DNA of 64,000 nucleotides from the NCBI GenBank assembly GCA_001544655.2, contig FCOD02000010.1, forward strand, positions 62,001-126,000. The letters run 5' to 3'. The first letter of the stretch is position 1; each line of letters starts with the position of its first letter. The translations under genes were made by a program, and so were the position numbers. The DNA comes from Caballeronia turbans (lineage in GTDB: Bacteria > Pseudomonadota > Gammaproteobacteria > Burkholderiales > Burkholderiaceae). This document shows positions 49,755-58,463 of this stretch, piece by piece. Below the pieces are notes generated by a model that searched no databases, was not told the origin of the DNA, and saw nothing but the letters and a program-made list of their open reading frames with translations.

Positions 49755-50495
49755 TCAAAGCGTCATGCCGCCAGACACTTCGATCACTGCGCCATTGATA
49801 TAGCTCGCCTCGTCGCTCGCCAGAAACGCGTAGACGTTCGCGACCTCCTCTGGCGCACCTAGGCGGCCCAGCGGCACCTGTTCACGCATCTTGTGCAGAA
49901 CGTCTTCGGGGATCGTCGAAAGAATCGACGTATCGATGAATCCGGGGGCCACGGCGTTGACGCGAATGCCCTTCGGGCCGAGCTCCCGGCTCCATGTCTT
50001 CGTGAAGCCGATCACACCGAATTTGGACGCGGCGTAGTTGGTTTGCCCAAAGTTGCCATAGATGCCAACGACCGAACTCGCATTCAGAATGACACCCGAG
50101 CCTCGCGCGATCATCCCCTCTGCGACGGCCTGGCTTGCATGAAAGACGGCCCGCAGATTTACGTCGATCACCGCATCGAACTGATCGAGGGTCATCTTCT
50201 GCAGACGAGCGTCGCGCGTAATGCCTGCATTATTCACAAGCACGTCGATTCGACCGAAGCGCCTGATCACGCTCGCGACCACCTCGTCGACGGCGAGCCG
50301 ATCCGTCATGTCGATGCAGTATTCCGCCGTCTCCGCACCCGCTTTCCGGCAAGCCTGCGTCACTTGCCTGAGCGCTGACTCATTGACATCGCACACGACA
50401 ACCGCCGCACCTTCCTGCGCGAACTTGCGAGCGGTCGCTGCGCCGATTCCCTGCCCCGCGCCCGTAATGAGCGCGACTTTCCCTTGTAGTCTCAT
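49755..50495 (-). CDS. SDR dehydrogenase B, FabG-like
   Basis: A 246-residue FabG-sized [25 protein letters not shown], Ser in [12 protein letters not shown], and [13 protein letters not shown]. The start at 50495 has AAGGA just upstream; the longer frame lacks one. FabG-like enzymes interconvert 3-hydroxy and 3-oxo acyl groups. Next to a DUF849 beta-keto acid cleavage enzyme this suggests it makes the 3-oxo acid which that enzyme cleaves. The sequence shown does not prove that. Confidence 0.85.
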   Translation of the reverse strand: MRLQGKVALITGAGQGIGAATARKFAQEGAAVVVCDVNESALRQVTQACRKAGAETAEYCIDMTDRLAVDEVVASVIRRFGRIDVLVNNAGITRDARLQKMTLDQFDAVIDVNLRAVFHASQAVAEGMIARGSGVILNASSVVGIYGNFGQTNYAASKFGVIGFTKTWSRELGPKGIRVNAVAPGFIDTSILSTIPEDVLHKMREQVPLGRLGAPEEVANVYAFLASDEASYINGAVIEVSGGMTL

Positions 50496-50518
50496 TTTTT
50501 TCCTTGCGGGTCGATCGT

Positions 50519-51862
50519 TCAAGAATGCATTTCGGCAGCACTGCCCTTTCCAAGCGGGTGCGACGTTTCGGTCTCGCGGCGAATCGCCTTTGCGAACACC
50601 GGCACGAGCAGCAGACCGAGCAACGACGCCACGAGAATGATGTAGAAGCCGGAATCGCTACGTCCCGTCACGGTTTCAGCCAATCCGAACAGGTAGGGTC
50701 CAACGAACCCGCCGATAAGCCCGATCGTGTTGATGAACGCAAGCCCTGCCGCTGCCTGAATGCCGTGAAGGCGCTTCATCGCGATGGCCCAGTACGATGG
50801 CAACACGCCTCCGGCAAAGAAAGCCGTGACCGCAAGGAGCACCATGCGTGCCGCAGGATTCGATGTGGCGATGAACGCGCACGCACCGGCAATGAGCCCC
50901 ACCGTGAGCATGCCCAGGTAAGCGCAGTCATTGCCGTAACGCCGATGAATCCGCGGAAGAATGAGCACGCCCAACAGGAAACCGAGGCCGACGCTCGCGG
51001 CAAGCACGCCCACGAGAAACGGCGACTTGACGTGCATCTGCTGAATCATCGAGGGCGCAAAAAAGTAGAGCCCGACGAACGCCACCTGGTTCAGAAAGTA
51101 GATCAGGCCCATCAGGACAGTCGTGGGACGCTTCAACGCCGCCATCCAGTCGGAAGACGTGAGCTCCGGATGCCCTTGCGCGTCAGCGGCCGCGCGTGAT
51201 TCCAGCGCCTGCGCTTCCTCGGCGGACAGCCAGCGGGCGTCGCGCGGACGCTCCGGCATCTTGAAGAAAAGCAGAATGCCGACCAGAACGCTGGGAATGC
51301 CCTCGATCATGAACATCCACTGCCAGCCATGAAGGCCGCCGAGCCCATTCATTTGCATCAGGGCTCCGCCGAGCGGACTGCCGAGCATCAACGCAAGCGC
51401 CGGCGCGATATAGATCCAGCCCACTACGACAGGCTTGTCGTTCGGTGCGAACCACAGCGTGACCATGTACATGAGCGCAGGGAAAAGCCCCGCTTCAGCG
51501 ATGCCCAGCAACACACGCAGTACGTAGAACGACCACTCGCCTTGCACGAACATCATCGCGGTGGAGAGAATGCCCCACGTCACCGCGATTCTCGCGATCC
51601 ATCGCCGCGGCCCGATTCTGTGCGCAGCAAGATTGCTGGGCACTTCGAGCAAGGCATAGCCGATGAAGAAGATGCCCGAACCCAATCCATACGTGGCGGC
51701 ACTGATGCCGACATCGACTGCCAGTTGCGCTTTCGCCAACGCGACGTTCGTGCGATCCAGAAACGACATGAAGTAGATCGCACACATGAGTGGAATGAGT
51801 CGCCGCATCGCTTTCCGGGTCGCGGTGTGATGCAGCTTATCGAGGTTGTCGATGATGTTCAT
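50519..51862 (-). CDS. MFS permease of the DUF849 cluster
   Basis: A 447-residue MFS protein of the anion:cation symporter type: [20 protein letters not shown] in helix 1, [20 protein letters not shown] between helices 2 and 3, and [19 protein letters not shown] before helix 6. ACS members import tartrate, glucarate, phthalate and other organic acids. It lies between the SDR-B gene and the DUF849 gene with short gaps, so it should import this pathway's substrate. Confidence 0.9.
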   Translation of the reverse strand: MNIIDNLDKLHHTATRKAMRRLIPLMCAIYFMSFLDRTNVALAKAQLAVDVGISAATYGLGSGIFFIGYALLEVPSNLAAHRIGPRRWIARIAVTWGILSTAMMFVQGEWSFYVLRVLLGIAEAGLFPALMYMVTLWFAPNDKPVVVGWIYIAPALALMLGSPLGGALMQMNGLGGLHGWQWMFMIEGIPSVLVGILLFFKMPERPRDARWLSAEEAQALESRAAADAQGHPELTSSDWMAALKRPTTVLMGLIYFLNQVAFVGLYFFAPSMIQQMHVKSPFLVGVLAASVGLGFLLGVLILPRIHRRYGNDCAYLGMLTVGLIAGACAFIATSNPAARMVLLAVTAFFAGGVLPSYWAIAMKRLHGIQAAAGLAFINTIGLIGGFVGPYLFGLAETVTGRSDSGFYIILVASLLGLLLVPVFAKAIRRETETSHPLGKGSAAEMHS

Positions 51863-51909
51863 TGTGTCTCCGGGATGGGTCTGCGCCCTGTCTACGAATA
51901 TCGAAAGTC

Positions 51910-52848
51910 TTACGGTGTAACCTTGTCGCGCCCCTTCAATCCCAGCATGGCGCGCGCATCGTCCGGCGTCGCTATTTCAAACGACAGTTCTTCGAGGATT
52001 CGACGGATCTTGCGCACTTGCTGCGCGTTCGACTCGGCCTTCACGCCCTTCGCGATGTACACGCTGTCTTCCAGCCCGACGCGGACGTTGCCGCCGAGAA
52101 TCGCGCTCATCGTGACCAGCGGCATCTGATGACGGCCTGCGCCCAGCACGGAGAAGTGATAGTTCTCGCGTCCGAACAGGCGGTCGGCCGTTGCGCGCAT
52201 CACGGTCATGTTCTCCGGATCCGCGCCCATGCCGCCCAGGATGCCGAACACCGACTGAATGAAAAACGGCGGCTTGATCAGGCCTTGATCGACGAAATGC
52301 GCGAGATTGTAGAGATGCCCGAGGTCGTAGCATTCGAACTCGAAGCGCGTGCCTCGACCTCCGAGCTCGAGAAGGATGCGCTTGATGTCTTTGAAGGTGT
52401 TGCGGAAGATCATGTCTTCCATGCCCTCGACATAGCCCTTTTCCCACTCATAGCGCCAGGACGATACCTTGCTTGCAAGCGGATGGATCGAGAAGTTCAT
52501 CGACCCCATGTTGAGCGAACACATCTCGGGCGCCGCTTGCAGCGGATAAGCGAGCCGCTCCTCCAGGGTCATGCGCGTGCTGCCGCCTGTCGTGATGTTG
52601 ATGACCGCGTCCGTTGCCTCTGCGATGGCGGGGACGAATTCGCGAAAGACGTCGGGGCTGGGCGTGGGACGCCCGTCTTTGGGGTCGCGCGCGTGGAGAT
52701 GAATGATCGCCGCTCCGGCTCGAGCGGCGTCGATCGCCTGGTCGCGGATTTGCGCGGGCGTGATCGGCAGATGCTCCGACATTGTCGGGACGTGAGTGGC
52801 GCCGGTGACTGCGCACGAAATGATGACCTTGCGGCCTGTATCGCTCAT
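51910..52848 (-). CDS. DUF849 beta-keto acid cleavage enzyme (BKACE)
   Basis: A 312-residue TIM-barrel of the BKACE family. The zinc ligands His50 and His52 are in IIHLHARDPKDGRPTP, and the third ligand Glu is in VRVGLEDSVYI. The family condenses a beta-keto acid with acetyl-CoA to give acetoacetate and a new acyl-CoA, as in lysine fermentation (Kce) and dehydrocarnitine breakdown. The start at 52848 has GAGGA eight bases upstream. It heads an operon with an MFS carrier and two SDRs, divergent from an AraC regulator. The keto acid used is unknown. Confidence 0.9.
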   Translation of the reverse strand: MSDTGRKVIISCAVTGATHVPTMSEHLPITPAQIRDQAIDAARAGAAIIHLHARDPKDGRPTPSPDVFREFVPAIAEATDAVINITTGGSTRMTLEERLAYPLQAAPEMCSLNMGSMNFSIHPLASKVSSWRYEWEKGYVEGMEDMIFRNTFKDIKRILLELGGRGTRFEFECYDLGHLYNLAHFVDQGLIKPPFFIQSVFGILGGMGADPENMTVMRATADRLFGRENYHFSVLGAGRHQMPLVTMSAILGGNVRVGLEDSVYIAKGVKAESNAQQVRKIRRILEELSFEIATPDDARAMLGLKGRDKVTP

Positions 52849-52966
52849 CGGGAAAGTCCTCGTCTCCGTTTGCATTCAGCGCCTTCTCGCACGTCAGTGG
52901 CGCCTTGTGACTCAAATCTTATTGAGGTAGCATCTTCGAGAAAAGGTCTTTTTCGGACACTCGCGA

Positions 52967-52979
52967 GTCCTCAGAGGAC
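52967..52979. promoter_or_regulatory. Short palindromes in the DUF849/AraC gap
   Basis: ACTCGCGAGT (52959-52968) overlaps GTCCTC-A-GAGGAC (52967-52979). Both are perfect short inverted repeats immediately before the AraC start codon and within the divergent promoter region. They could be regulator sites, but their length is not beyond chance. Confidence 0.3.
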
Positions 52980-52988
52980 AAGAGAAAC

Positions 52989-54014
52989 ATGGCCACTATC
53001 CGCCCGCCGCTCAACGAACGCATGTTCGCGCCCTACAAGATTGCCGCGCTGGTCGAGGTGCTCGCGGAGCAGGGCATCGCACCCGAAGAGAGCCTGAGCG
53101 GCTCGGGTGTCACGGTTGGCGAATTGCAGGACGCGTCCGTCCTCACGTCCGTCGGGCAGTATGCGACCGTCTGCAGGAACGCCGTGTCGCTGGGCTGCGA
53201 TCCAGCTACGCCTTTCAAGGTCGGACGCAAATTGCACCTGTCCGCCTACGGCATGTATGGCTACGCGCTCATGTCGTGTTTGTCGTTGCGCGACTACTTC
53301 AAACTGGGCGTGAAGTATCACCGGCTGGCGACGCCGACCGTCGCGATCGAATGGACGGAGTATCCGGACCGCATGGTCTGGACGTTCCCCGATGCGTTCA
53401 CGTCGAGCCCGTCCCGTGAACTGCGCGAATTCATCATCGAGCAGCAATACACTCAGCACGTGACGCATCTTCAGGACGTCGCCGGCGGTATATGTCCGCC
53501 TGTGAAAGCGTGTTTCTCGTATCCCGCGCCCGCGCACGCGGACATCTACCCGGACTATCTTGGATGCGAATGTCTCTTCGGGCAGGCGCAATGCGAGTTG
53601 ATCTACGACAGCGCGATACTCGAGCGCAAACCGCAACTCGCTCACCCTCTCACGACGGCAATGTTGCAAGAGACTTGCGATCGATTGATTGGACAGGCGA
53701 AGACATCGAGCGGCGTCTCGGGCGAGGTGTATCAAAGTCTGATGGCCACGCCCGGCTCCTTTCCCGACATGGAGAGCGTCGCGAAGTCGATGCATCTCAC
53801 GTCGCGAACCTTGAGGCGGCGACTTGACGAAGAAGGTTCGTCGTTCCAGGCCATCGTCGATGATGTCAAACGCTCGCTCGCGCTCGAATACCTGAAGACG
53901 ACGAAGATGAGCACCGAGGACGTTGCGATGCTGCTCGGCTTCAGCGATGCCGCGAATTTCCGTCGCGCGCTCAAACGCTGGACGGGGAAAGGCACCGAGG
54001 CGCTACGTCACTGA
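52989..54014 (+). CDS. AraC-family regulator with arabinose-binding-type domain
   Basis: A 341-residue protein: an N-terminal ligand domain of the PF12625 type (residues 15-200, YKIAALVEVLAEQGI to about QAQCELIYD), and a C-terminal double helix-turn-helix with SVAKSMHLTSRTLRRRL and STEDVAMLLGFSDAANFRRA. Regulators of this layout (OruR, ArgR-like) respond to amino acids and small acids. It is divergent from the DUF849 operon and in convergent orientation with the 2-hydroxyacid dehydrogenase gene, so it probably activates the BKACE operon. Confidence 0.88.
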   Translation: MATIRPPLNERMFAPYKIAALVEVLAEQGIAPEESLSGSGVTVGELQDASVLTSVGQYATVCRNAVSLGCDPATPFKVGRKLHLSAYGMYGYALMSCLSLRDYFKLGVKYHRLATPTVAIEWTEYPDRMVWTFPDAFTSSPSRELREFIIEQQYTQHVTHLQDVAGGICPPVKACFSYPAPAHADIYPDYLGCECLFGQAQCELIYDSAILERKPQLAHPLTTAMLQETCDRLIGQAKTSSGVSGEVYQSLMATPGSFPDMESVAKSMHLTSRTLRRRLDEEGSSFQAIVDDVKRSLALEYLKTTKMSTEDVAMLLGFSDAANFRRALKRWTGKGTEALRH

Positions 54015-54107
54015 AAGCATGACGATGCCTGATGCGCGAACGCCTTCGCTCGTCCGGATGCGGCGACTTCGGATACGTCGCCGCCGTCGGCATGGGTACG
54101 AAAGTCG

Positions 54108-55097
54108 CTACGCGCCTTGCGTGATGTAACTGATTTCGCGTTGCGCAGGCGTCAGTACACGGACAGGCGTACCTGCGATCCAGGCTCGAATGTTTTCAAC
54201 CGACTCGCCGTAATAGATTCGATAAGACTCATCGGTGACGTAGCCAATGTGGGATGTCGCGATGACATTGTCCATCGATCGGAACGGATGCTGCGGCGGC
54301 AACGGCTCCTGATCGAAAACATCGAGCGCGGCGGCCGCGATCTGTTTCTCGCTCAGCGCATCGATCAGCGCCTTTTCGTTCACGATCGGTCCGCGCGCGG
54401 TGTTCACCAGCAGCGCGTGCGGCTGCATCATCGCCAATTCTTTCGCGCCGATCAGATTGCGCGTCCGGTCCGAAAGGCGGACGTGAATCGAAAGGATGTC
54501 GCTCGCGGCGAGCAGTTCCTCCTTGGAGACATATGAAGCGCCGAACTTCGCGGCCGACTCTTGCGTCATGTTCTGGCTCCATGCGATCGTGCGCATCCCG
54601 AAAGCCTGGGCGACTCGCGCGGTCGCGCCACCGGTATAACCCAGACCCAGAAGACCGATGGTTTTGCCATGCAGGTCGCCGCCGACCGATACCTGCCAGC
54701 CTCCCTTCCTGAACGATGCGACTTCACGCGGAATGTGCCGCGTCGCGGCAAGAATAAGCGCCCATGCAAGTTCGGCCGCGGCCGTCGGCGAGGATGCGGT
54801 CCCGCACACCGTTATGCCCAGTTCATGGGCCGCTTCGATATCGATGGCTGCGTTCCACGGCCCCGTGCTTGCCAGCAACTTAAGATTCGGCAGCTTCGAC
54901 AGGACGCTACGCGTGAACCAGGTGCGCTCGCGCATCACGCAGAGGATGTCGTAGGGACGCAGACGCTCGACCAGTTCGCTCTCTTCACTGATCGTGTTCG
55001 TGATGACCGTGATGTCAGCGTGTTCGCGCAAGCTGTTCCAGTTTCCGAATCGAAGCGCGGTGTTCTGGAAATCATCGAGAATGGCAATGTTATGCAT
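54108..55097 (-). CDS. D-2-hydroxyacid dehydrogenase
   Basis: A 329-residue NAD-dependent D-2-hydroxyacid dehydrogenase, with canonical residues unlike its relative at 47082. The cofactor motif is GLLGLGYTGG, the Arg is in NTARGPIV, the Glu in ALDVFDQEPLPP, and the His in TSHIGYVT (TSH in place of TPH). Substrates in this group include glycerate, lactate, phosphoglycerate and aromatic 2-hydroxy acids. It follows the MFS gene at 55129 on the same strand after 31 bases, so they form a two-gene operon, perhaps an accessory to the DUF849 pathway. Confidence 0.88.
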   Translation of the reverse strand: MHNIAILDDFQNTALRFGNWNSLREHADITVITNTISEESELVERLRPYDILCVMRERTWFTRSVLSKLPNLKLLASTGPWNAAIDIEAAHELGITVCGTASSPTAAAELAWALILAATRHIPREVASFRKGGWQVSVGGDLHGKTIGLLGLGYTGGATARVAQAFGMRTIAWSQNMTQESAAKFGASYVSKEELLAASDILSIHVRLSDRTRNLIGAKELAMMQPHALLVNTARGPIVNEKALIDALSEKQIAAAALDVFDQEPLPPQHPFRSMDNVIATSHIGYVTDESYRIYYGESVENIRAWIAGTPVRVLTPAQREISYITQGA

Positions 55098-55128
55098 AGG
55101 TCCTGGCCGGTTCCTTTCGAGGTGCGGA

Positions 55129-56490
55129 TCAAAGCCGCGCTTGCGTATGACGTCTGAAGCCGAGCAGCATGACGAGAATGCCCGACACGAGTATTGCCGT
55201 CATCACGTAGAGGCCGCTGACGAGCGTTCCTGTCGCGGTCTTGAGCCATCCGATGACGAACGGACTGCAAAAGCCACTGAGCAAGCCGATGCAGTTGACG
55301 AAAGCGATGCTCGTCGCTGCCGCCGGCGATCCGTTCAGGTAATCCGCCGCGAGCGACCAGATAAGGACGTTGGTCGCGAAGATGCCCACGCAGGCAATCG
55401 TCAGCAGCCCAACGGTCAAGGCGGGGGAGTTCGTCGGATGCGAGACGAGCAACAAGGCGACAGCGCCCACGAAACCCGCGATGGCCGCATGCCAACGCCG
55501 CTCGAGCATTCGATCCGAGCTTCGGCTGATCGCGACCATGCCGATCGCCCCCATGCCGTACGGTATGACGGAAAGCCATCCGAGCAGAGAGAGATTCGAA
55601 ATGCCCGAGTCCTTCATGACGGTCGGAAGCCAGAAGGTCACCGAATAGGTTCCGCAGACAAACGCGAAATCGATGAACGCGAGCATATAGACCTTGGGGT
55701 CCGAAAGCGCCTCCGCGAGCTTCGCATGACCGTTGTTTCCGGCCTTGCGCTTGCGCTCCATCTCGACTTGGAAGGCCTGGCGAAGCACACTCTTCTCCGC
55801 TTCAGTGAGCCATTTCGCCTTGTCGATGTTATCGTCCAGCAGGAATAACGTGACGAGACCGAGCACGACCGCCGGCAGCGCCTCGACGATATAAAGCCAC
55901 TGCCATCCGGCGAGATTGGCGACATGAGCAAGACTCGTCATCGCCCATCCGGACACAGGGCCGCCCACGAGACCCGCGACCGGAAACCCCACCATGAAGC
56001 ACGCGATTATCACGCCGCGCCTTCTTTCCGGAAACCACGAACTCAAGTAGAAGATCACGCCGGGAAAGAAGCCCGCCTCGAACACACCGAGCAGCAATCG
56101 CACGATATAGAACTGGGTGACGTTCGTCACGAACGCGGAGCACGCCCCGACGATTCCCCAGCAAATCATGATGCGCGCAATGGTTCGCTTCGCGCCCATG
56201 CGCCTGAGCAGCATGGCGCTCGGCACTTCCAGCAAGCAGTATGAGAGAAAGAAAATGCCGGCGCCCAGGCCATACACGCTGTCGCTGAAGCCGAGCGCGT
56301 CCTGCATCTGCAGCTTTGCAAAGCCGACGTTGATGCGATCCAGGAACGCGACGACGTAACACACGAAAAGCAAGGGCACGATGCGCAGCGTGACGCGCAA
56401 GTAGAGCGATCGATCATGCGCGTTTGCAGTCGATCCGGACTGAAGCGCATCGGCTGACGCCGGCTCGGAATTTAGAACGGACTCGTTCAC
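55129..56490 (-). CDS. MFS organic-anion permease
   Basis: A 453-residue ACS-type MFS protein: LRIVPLLFVCYVVAFLDRIN in helix 1, LLEVPSAMLLRRMGAKRTI, and NLAGWQWLYIVEALPAVVLG. The start is put at a GTG (56490) because GGAG lies seven bases before it; the ATG further upstream at 56556 gives an atypical Arg-rich extension. It precedes the D-2-hydroxyacid dehydrogenase gene and probably imports that enzyme's hydroxy acid. Confidence 0.88.
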   Translation of the reverse strand: MNESVLNSEPASADALQSGSTANAHDRSLYLRVTLRIVPLLFVCYVVAFLDRINVGFAKLQMQDALGFSDSVYGLGAGIFFLSYCLLEVPSAMLLRRMGAKRTIARIMICWGIVGACSAFVTNVTQFYIVRLLLGVFEAGFFPGVIFYLSSWFPERRRGVIIACFMVGFPVAGLVGGPVSGWAMTSLAHVANLAGWQWLYIVEALPAVVLGLVTLFLLDDNIDKAKWLTEAEKSVLRQAFQVEMERKRKAGNNGHAKLAEALSDPKVYMLAFIDFAFVCGTYSVTFWLPTVMKDSGISNLSLLGWLSVIPYGMGAIGMVAISRSSDRMLERRWHAAIAGFVGAVALLLVSHPTNSPALTVGLLTIACVGIFATNVLIWSLAADYLNGSPAAATSIAFVNCIGLLSGFCSPFVIGWLKTATGTLVSGLYVMTAILVSGILVMLLGFRRHTQARL

Positions 56491-56623
56491 TCGCTGTCTC
56501 CATGTTTTACGGCGTGGGCTAACGTGACCGACGCACTCCTCTTCCATCCCCAACATGCTTCGCCAGTCTAAAAAGAATCGATGCGCAAAGATAATGAAAA
56601 GTACAGATCAGGTGAGACGCGCG

Positions 56624-56642
56624 GGTTATATCGGTGATAACC
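56624..56642. promoter_or_regulatory. Inverted repeat in the MFS/hydrolase gap
   Basis: GGTTAT (56624-56629) and ATAACC (56637-56642) with a 7-base spacer lie between the divergent MFS gene and the hydrolase. A related GTTATCGGTT lies some 30 bases further on. It could be an operator for either promoter. No regulator gene is adjacent, the AraC gene being the closest. Confidence 0.35.
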
Positions 56643-56759
56643 AGTAATCAGCGGCGCTTGGAGCTTTTGTTATCGGTTGCGTAGCGGCTTTATCTCTGCG
56701 ACGATTGACCGGGCATGTGTCATTCATTCTCTCGCGCACGAATTCATCAGGAGACCGAC

Positions 56760-57503
56760 TTGAAAGGCAGCATACAGAACAACAACTTCGTCCTCGTTCA
56801 CGGCGCCTGGCACGGCGGCTGGGTCTGGCGACCCGTCGTCGATGAACTGATCGGGCGCGGCCATCGCGTCATCGCCCCGACCATGACCGGCCTCGGCGAA
56901 CGCCATCATTTGCTTGCGTCGGTCACGTCGCTCGATGTGAATATCGCCGATATCGTCAATGTCATCGAAGCGGAGGAACTGAACGACGTCGTGCTGGTGG
57001 GCCACAGCTATGGCGGCCTTGTTGCATCGGGCGTCGCCGATCGCATTCCCCACGCGCTGCGCACGCTCGTATTCCTCGACAGCCTGCTCGTGCAAAGCGG
57101 CCAATGCGCGTTCGATATCCTGCCTGCAAGTGTAGTAGACGAGCGCATGGCGTCGGTACGGGCAAGCGGCCAGTCGCTCGCGATGCCCGTCAACGGGTTG
57201 AAGGGCACCGGCATACCGGACGATCATCCGCGTGCCGGCTGGGTGCATCGGCGGCTCACGCCGCATCCGCTTGCGACCTACACCACGCCGCTCATGCTCG
57301 AACATCCGCTCGGCAATGGGCTGCCTTGCACCTACGTGCATTGCGCGAATCCGTCGTACGACACGCTCGCGCCCGTGCGCGAGCATATCCGGTCGCAACA
57401 TCCGGGCTGGGGCTGGGAGAGCATCGACACCGGCCACGACGCGATGGTCCTCGCGCCCGCCCTGCTTGCCGATCTGCTCGAACGGCTCGCGGCAGCGTCC
57501 TAG
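56760..57503 (+). CDS. Alpha/beta-fold hydrolase (SABP2/hydroxynitrile-lyase type)
   Basis: A 247-residue serine hydrolase. The oxyanion part is HGAWHGGW (14-21), the nucleophile Ser83 is in VGHSYGG, and the catalytic His226 in DTGHDAM; a candidate acid is Asp107 or another late Asp. Plant members are methyl salicylate and methyl jasmonate esterases; bacterial ones act on small esters. The start is a TTG at 56760 with AGGAG six bases before it; the in-frame ATG at 56715 has no such site. It stands alone, convergent with the operon to its right. Confidence 0.8.
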   Translation: MKGSIQNNNFVLVHGAWHGGWVWRPVVDELIGRGHRVIAPTMTGLGERHHLLASVTSLDVNIADIVNVIEAEELNDVVLVGHSYGGLVASGVADRIPHALRTLVFLDSLLVQSGQCAFDILPASVVDERMASVRASGQSLAMPVNGLKGTGIPDDHPRAGWVHRRLTPHPLATYTTPLMLEHPLGNGLPCTYVHCANPSYDTLAPVREHIRSQHPGWGWESIDTGHDAMVLAPALLADLLERLAAAS

Positions 57504-57516
57504 CCCGGTAAGCGGC

Positions 57517-58452
57517 TCATGCAGCGATCGCCTCCCGATGCACGAAGGTCTTCGGCAAACCCGCGCGGGCGATCGCGCCCGTGAACGGCTCGCCGGGCAG
57601 CCATCCCGCGATGGTCTCGCGAATCGCCAGCAGCCGGTCAATATCGATGCCCGTGCGCAGGCCTTGCGCTTCGAGCATGAACACCGTGTCCTCGGTATTG
57701 ATGTTGCCCGTCGCGTTCGGTGCGAACGGACAGCCGCCGAGCCCGCCGAGCGATGCATCGAACGCACGCACGCCTGCATCGAGCGCGGCCATGACGTTCG
57801 CGAGACCCAGACCGCGGGTGTCGTGGAAATGGCAGGCAACGGGCAGTTGCCCCGCAAGCGCCAGAACCCGCTTCATGAGCGCACGCACCTGCGCGGGATT
57901 CGCATAGCCAACCGTGTCGGCGATGGTGATCTCTTGCGCGCCGGCTTCCATCAGCGATTCGACGAGCCCGAGCACGATGCGTTCATCGACCTCGCCCGCG
58001 ATGGTGCAGCCGAACGCGGTCGCCACGCCCGCGCCGAGCACGGCATCGCCGCCCAGCTCGTGGCGCGCCGCCGCGATTCGCACGAAGTCCTCGACCGACT
58101 CCGCCGTGCTGCGCCGCACGTTCTTCAGGTTGTGCTCGTTGCTCGCGGACAGCACGTAATGCACCTTGCGCAATCCCACGTCGAATGCGCGTTGCGCGCC
58201 CTTCAGGTTGGGCACCAGCGCTGCGGCGTGAAGCCCCTCGATGGCGAGCGCGCCCGTCGCGACCTCGACCGCGTCCGCGAATTGCGGCACGACTTTGGGC
58301 GGCACGAACGACGTCACTTCGATATCGGTCACGCCGGCATCGACCATTCGCGCGCACCATTCGAGCTTCTGCTCGCTCGTGAGTATCGTGCGCACCATTT
58401 GCAGCCCGTCGCGCAAGCCGACTTCGCGAATCTGCACATCTTTTTCGATCAT
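57517..58452 (-). CDS. HMG-CoA lyase-like enzyme (DRE-TIM metallolyase)
   Basis: A 311-residue DRE-TIM enzyme: the Arg-Asp pair in REVGLRDGLQ, the metal-binding HFHDTRGLG, and the Cys-containing loop GLGGCPFAPNATGN, which marks HMG-CoA lyases rather than isopropylmalate synthases. Such lyases split 3-hydroxy-3-methylglutaryl-CoA (or 3-hydroxy-3-carboxyl analogues) into acetyl-CoA or pyruvate and a keto compound. It is the last gene of the operon with an enoyl-CoA hydratase and CoA-transferase, a sensible order for hydration followed by cleavage. An open frame reaching further upstream runs through the MFS gene and is not used. Confidence 0.88.
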   Translation of the reverse strand: MIEKDVQIREVGLRDGLQMVRTILTSEQKLEWCARMVDAGVTDIEVTSFVPPKVVPQFADAVEVATGALAIEGLHAAALVPNLKGAQRAFDVGLRKVHYVLSASNEHNLKNVRRSTAESVEDFVRIAAARHELGGDAVLGAGVATAFGCTIAGEVDERIVLGLVESLMEAGAQEITIADTVGYANPAQVRALMKRVLALAGQLPVACHFHDTRGLGLANVMAALDAGVRAFDASLGGLGGCPFAPNATGNINTEDTVFMLEAQGLRTGIDIDRLLAIRETIAGWLPGEPFTGAIARAGLPKTFVHREAIAA

Positions 58453-58463
58453 GTCTGCTCCAT

